This document shows, piece by piece, positions 58,942-60,000 of a stretch of DNA of 60,000 bases. The notes under the pieces were generated by a model that worked only from the letters and a program-made list of their open reading frames with translations, was not told where the DNA came from and did no database searches. Both the position numbers and the translations under genes were made by a program. Location of the stretch: NCBI RefSeq assembly GCF_029227915.1, contig NC_079877.1:9240001-9300000 (forward strand), written 5' to 3'. Origin of the DNA: Hydractinia symbiolongicarpus (lineage: Eukaryota; Cnidaria; Hydrozoa; Anthoathecata; Hydractiniidae). The stretch's first letter is position 1, and each line of letters opens with the position of its first letter.

Positions 58942-60000
58942 ATGAGGAAATATCAGATTTACGTGATTTGTTTTGTTGTTTTGGCTTTTGCCGCTGCCAC
59001 AGGTATTTTAATGCTTCTTCATTGCAATTGCCGTCAATGTTTCGTTGCAATAATAAAAAAATTGCATTTGTTCTTAACTTTTCAGCTACAAGAGTTTGCA
59101 GCAACAGAAATATCTTGTGCTCTGTGGTTAGATCAACTAGTTGTTCAAAGAAAATCGTTTCCAGTCATTGCCCAAGGCTTTGCAACACATGTGGAGGTAA
59201 TACGGCTTCTTACACTTGAGGGGGTTGTCATTGCATTTTAGTTGTGAATCTACCTAATTTGTTTCGTAATAGCAAAATGTCGAAACATAAAGGCGTCAAT
59301 GCGCGTTGATTGTGGCTACCATGGAATTAGTCCGTTGGATTGCTTGAGAAAGGGATGTTGTTATGGCGAATTAAAGGTGGCTGGCCCGTGGTGTTATCAT
59401 CGAAAAGGTAAATTTTCGACTATGTTTTCGGCATTAACACTGACAATTTGGGCCACTAATTATTTCTCAAAATACTCTAGCAAACTGTCCCATGATTGAA
59501 GCAAACAAACGTGAAGATTGTGGTTACCCTGGGATAAGCAAATCAGATTGCGTCAAAAAAGGATGCTGTTACAACGCGATCAAGGAAAAGGGACCGTGGT
59601 GTTATTACAGGCAAGGTAAGTTGTTCCGCTCTTACTGATTAGGTATTTTGAAAGCATTGTGTACTCTTCCATCCGTAATTTTAGAAAAATGCCGGAAAAT
59701 AGCAGCAACAAGACGTCATGATTGTGGTTATCCAGGCATAACGAAGCGGGCATGCGAGAAGAAAGGCTGTTGTTATAGTGAATTGCTAAACCAAAGTGGA
59801 CCGTGGTGCTACCACCGACTAGGTAAGCATAGAAGTACGCTCTCCACATTCGTCGCAAAATAACATAATGCGCGATCCTTAAAGTTTTTACTGCTGGTTT
59901 GTGTTGAATTTTCGTTAGAAAAATGTCTGCGCAAAGCAACAGAACGTGACGACTGCGGCTATCCTGGTATAACAGAATTCGAATGCATGAAAAGAGGTTG
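58942..60000 (+). CDS. Copy 19: ShKT/four-trefoil protein (3' end outside window)
   Basis: Exons are 58942-59002, 59086-59196, 59273-59407, 59481-59615, 59685-59822 and 59919 to beyond 60000. The window ends inside trefoil 4, at the GCC motif codons. Intron 1 has C to T near 59046 and T to C near 59079 in the pyrimidine tract, which keeps the acceptor usable. The visible coding sequence matches the common protein, with GAG/CGA in exon 5. TATA box 58874. Confidence 0.86.

Larger units (their letters stand above)
1..60000 (+). repeat. Tandem array of ~3,130-bp gene-bearing units
   Basis: Nineteen start-codon positions recur at spacings of 3,048, 3,130 (most), 3,131, 3,080, 3,129 and 3,101 bp, and all copies point the same way. 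Units differ by only a handful of single-base changes plus five length changes: an 82-bp deletion near 3957, a one-base insertion near 28984, a 50-bp deletion near 37258, a one-base loss in a poly-T run near 45772 and a 29-bp deletion at 57983/57984. Spacers are as well conserved as exons, which points to recent amplification or continuing homogenisation rather than selection on each base. No boundary with unique sequence is visible at either edge. Confidence 0.98.

Noticed and set aside
1-60000. Bacterial operon, phage or CRISPR-type array
   Set aside because: The genes need splicing, have TATA and AATAAA signals and encode animal extracellular domains. The 3.1-kb units are far too long for CRISPR repeats.

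Overview
The whole 60 kb window is one head-to-tail tandem array of a protein-coding gene. The repeat unit is 3,130 bp (observed start-to-start spacings 3,048 to 3,131 bp). Eighteen complete gene copies lie on the + strand, flanked by a copy cut off at the left edge (copy 0) and one cut off at the right edge (copy 19). Neither end of the array is in view, so its true length is unknown.

Each unit holds one six-exon gene of about 1.1 kb, with canonical GT-AG introns of 69-96 nt, followed by a spacer of about 2.0 kb. The predicted protein has 236 residues: a signal peptide, one ShKT-type six-cysteine domain, then four trefoil (P-type) domains, each encoded by its own exon. Every intron falls in phase 1, so all internal exons are symmetric. 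A TATA box lies 68 bp before the start codon and an AATAAA signal 142 bp after the stop. I see no transposase, RNA gene or second gene in the spacers.

Short spliceosomal introns, secreted Cys-rich domains and an AT-rich base composition indicate an invertebrate animal nuclear genome. The ShKT plus trefoil combination fits a cnidarian best, but small introns are also common in sponges and some other groups, so the phylum is not settled. The chemistry suggests a secreted, disulphide-rich, possibly mucus-binding or defence protein made at high dose. That is inference.

By eye, ten of the 18 complete copies encode the same protein, and four more carry one amino-acid change each. Four have lesions: copy 1 (start codon and poly(A) signal lost), copy 6 (weakened donor), copy 10 (acceptor destroyed) and copy 12 (50-bp frameshifting deletion in the ShKT exon). 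Single-base markers divide the array into a left block (copies 0-7) and a right block (copies 8-19), with a sub-block from about 48.5 kb. Neighbouring units share private variants, as expected from unequal crossing-over or gene conversion.
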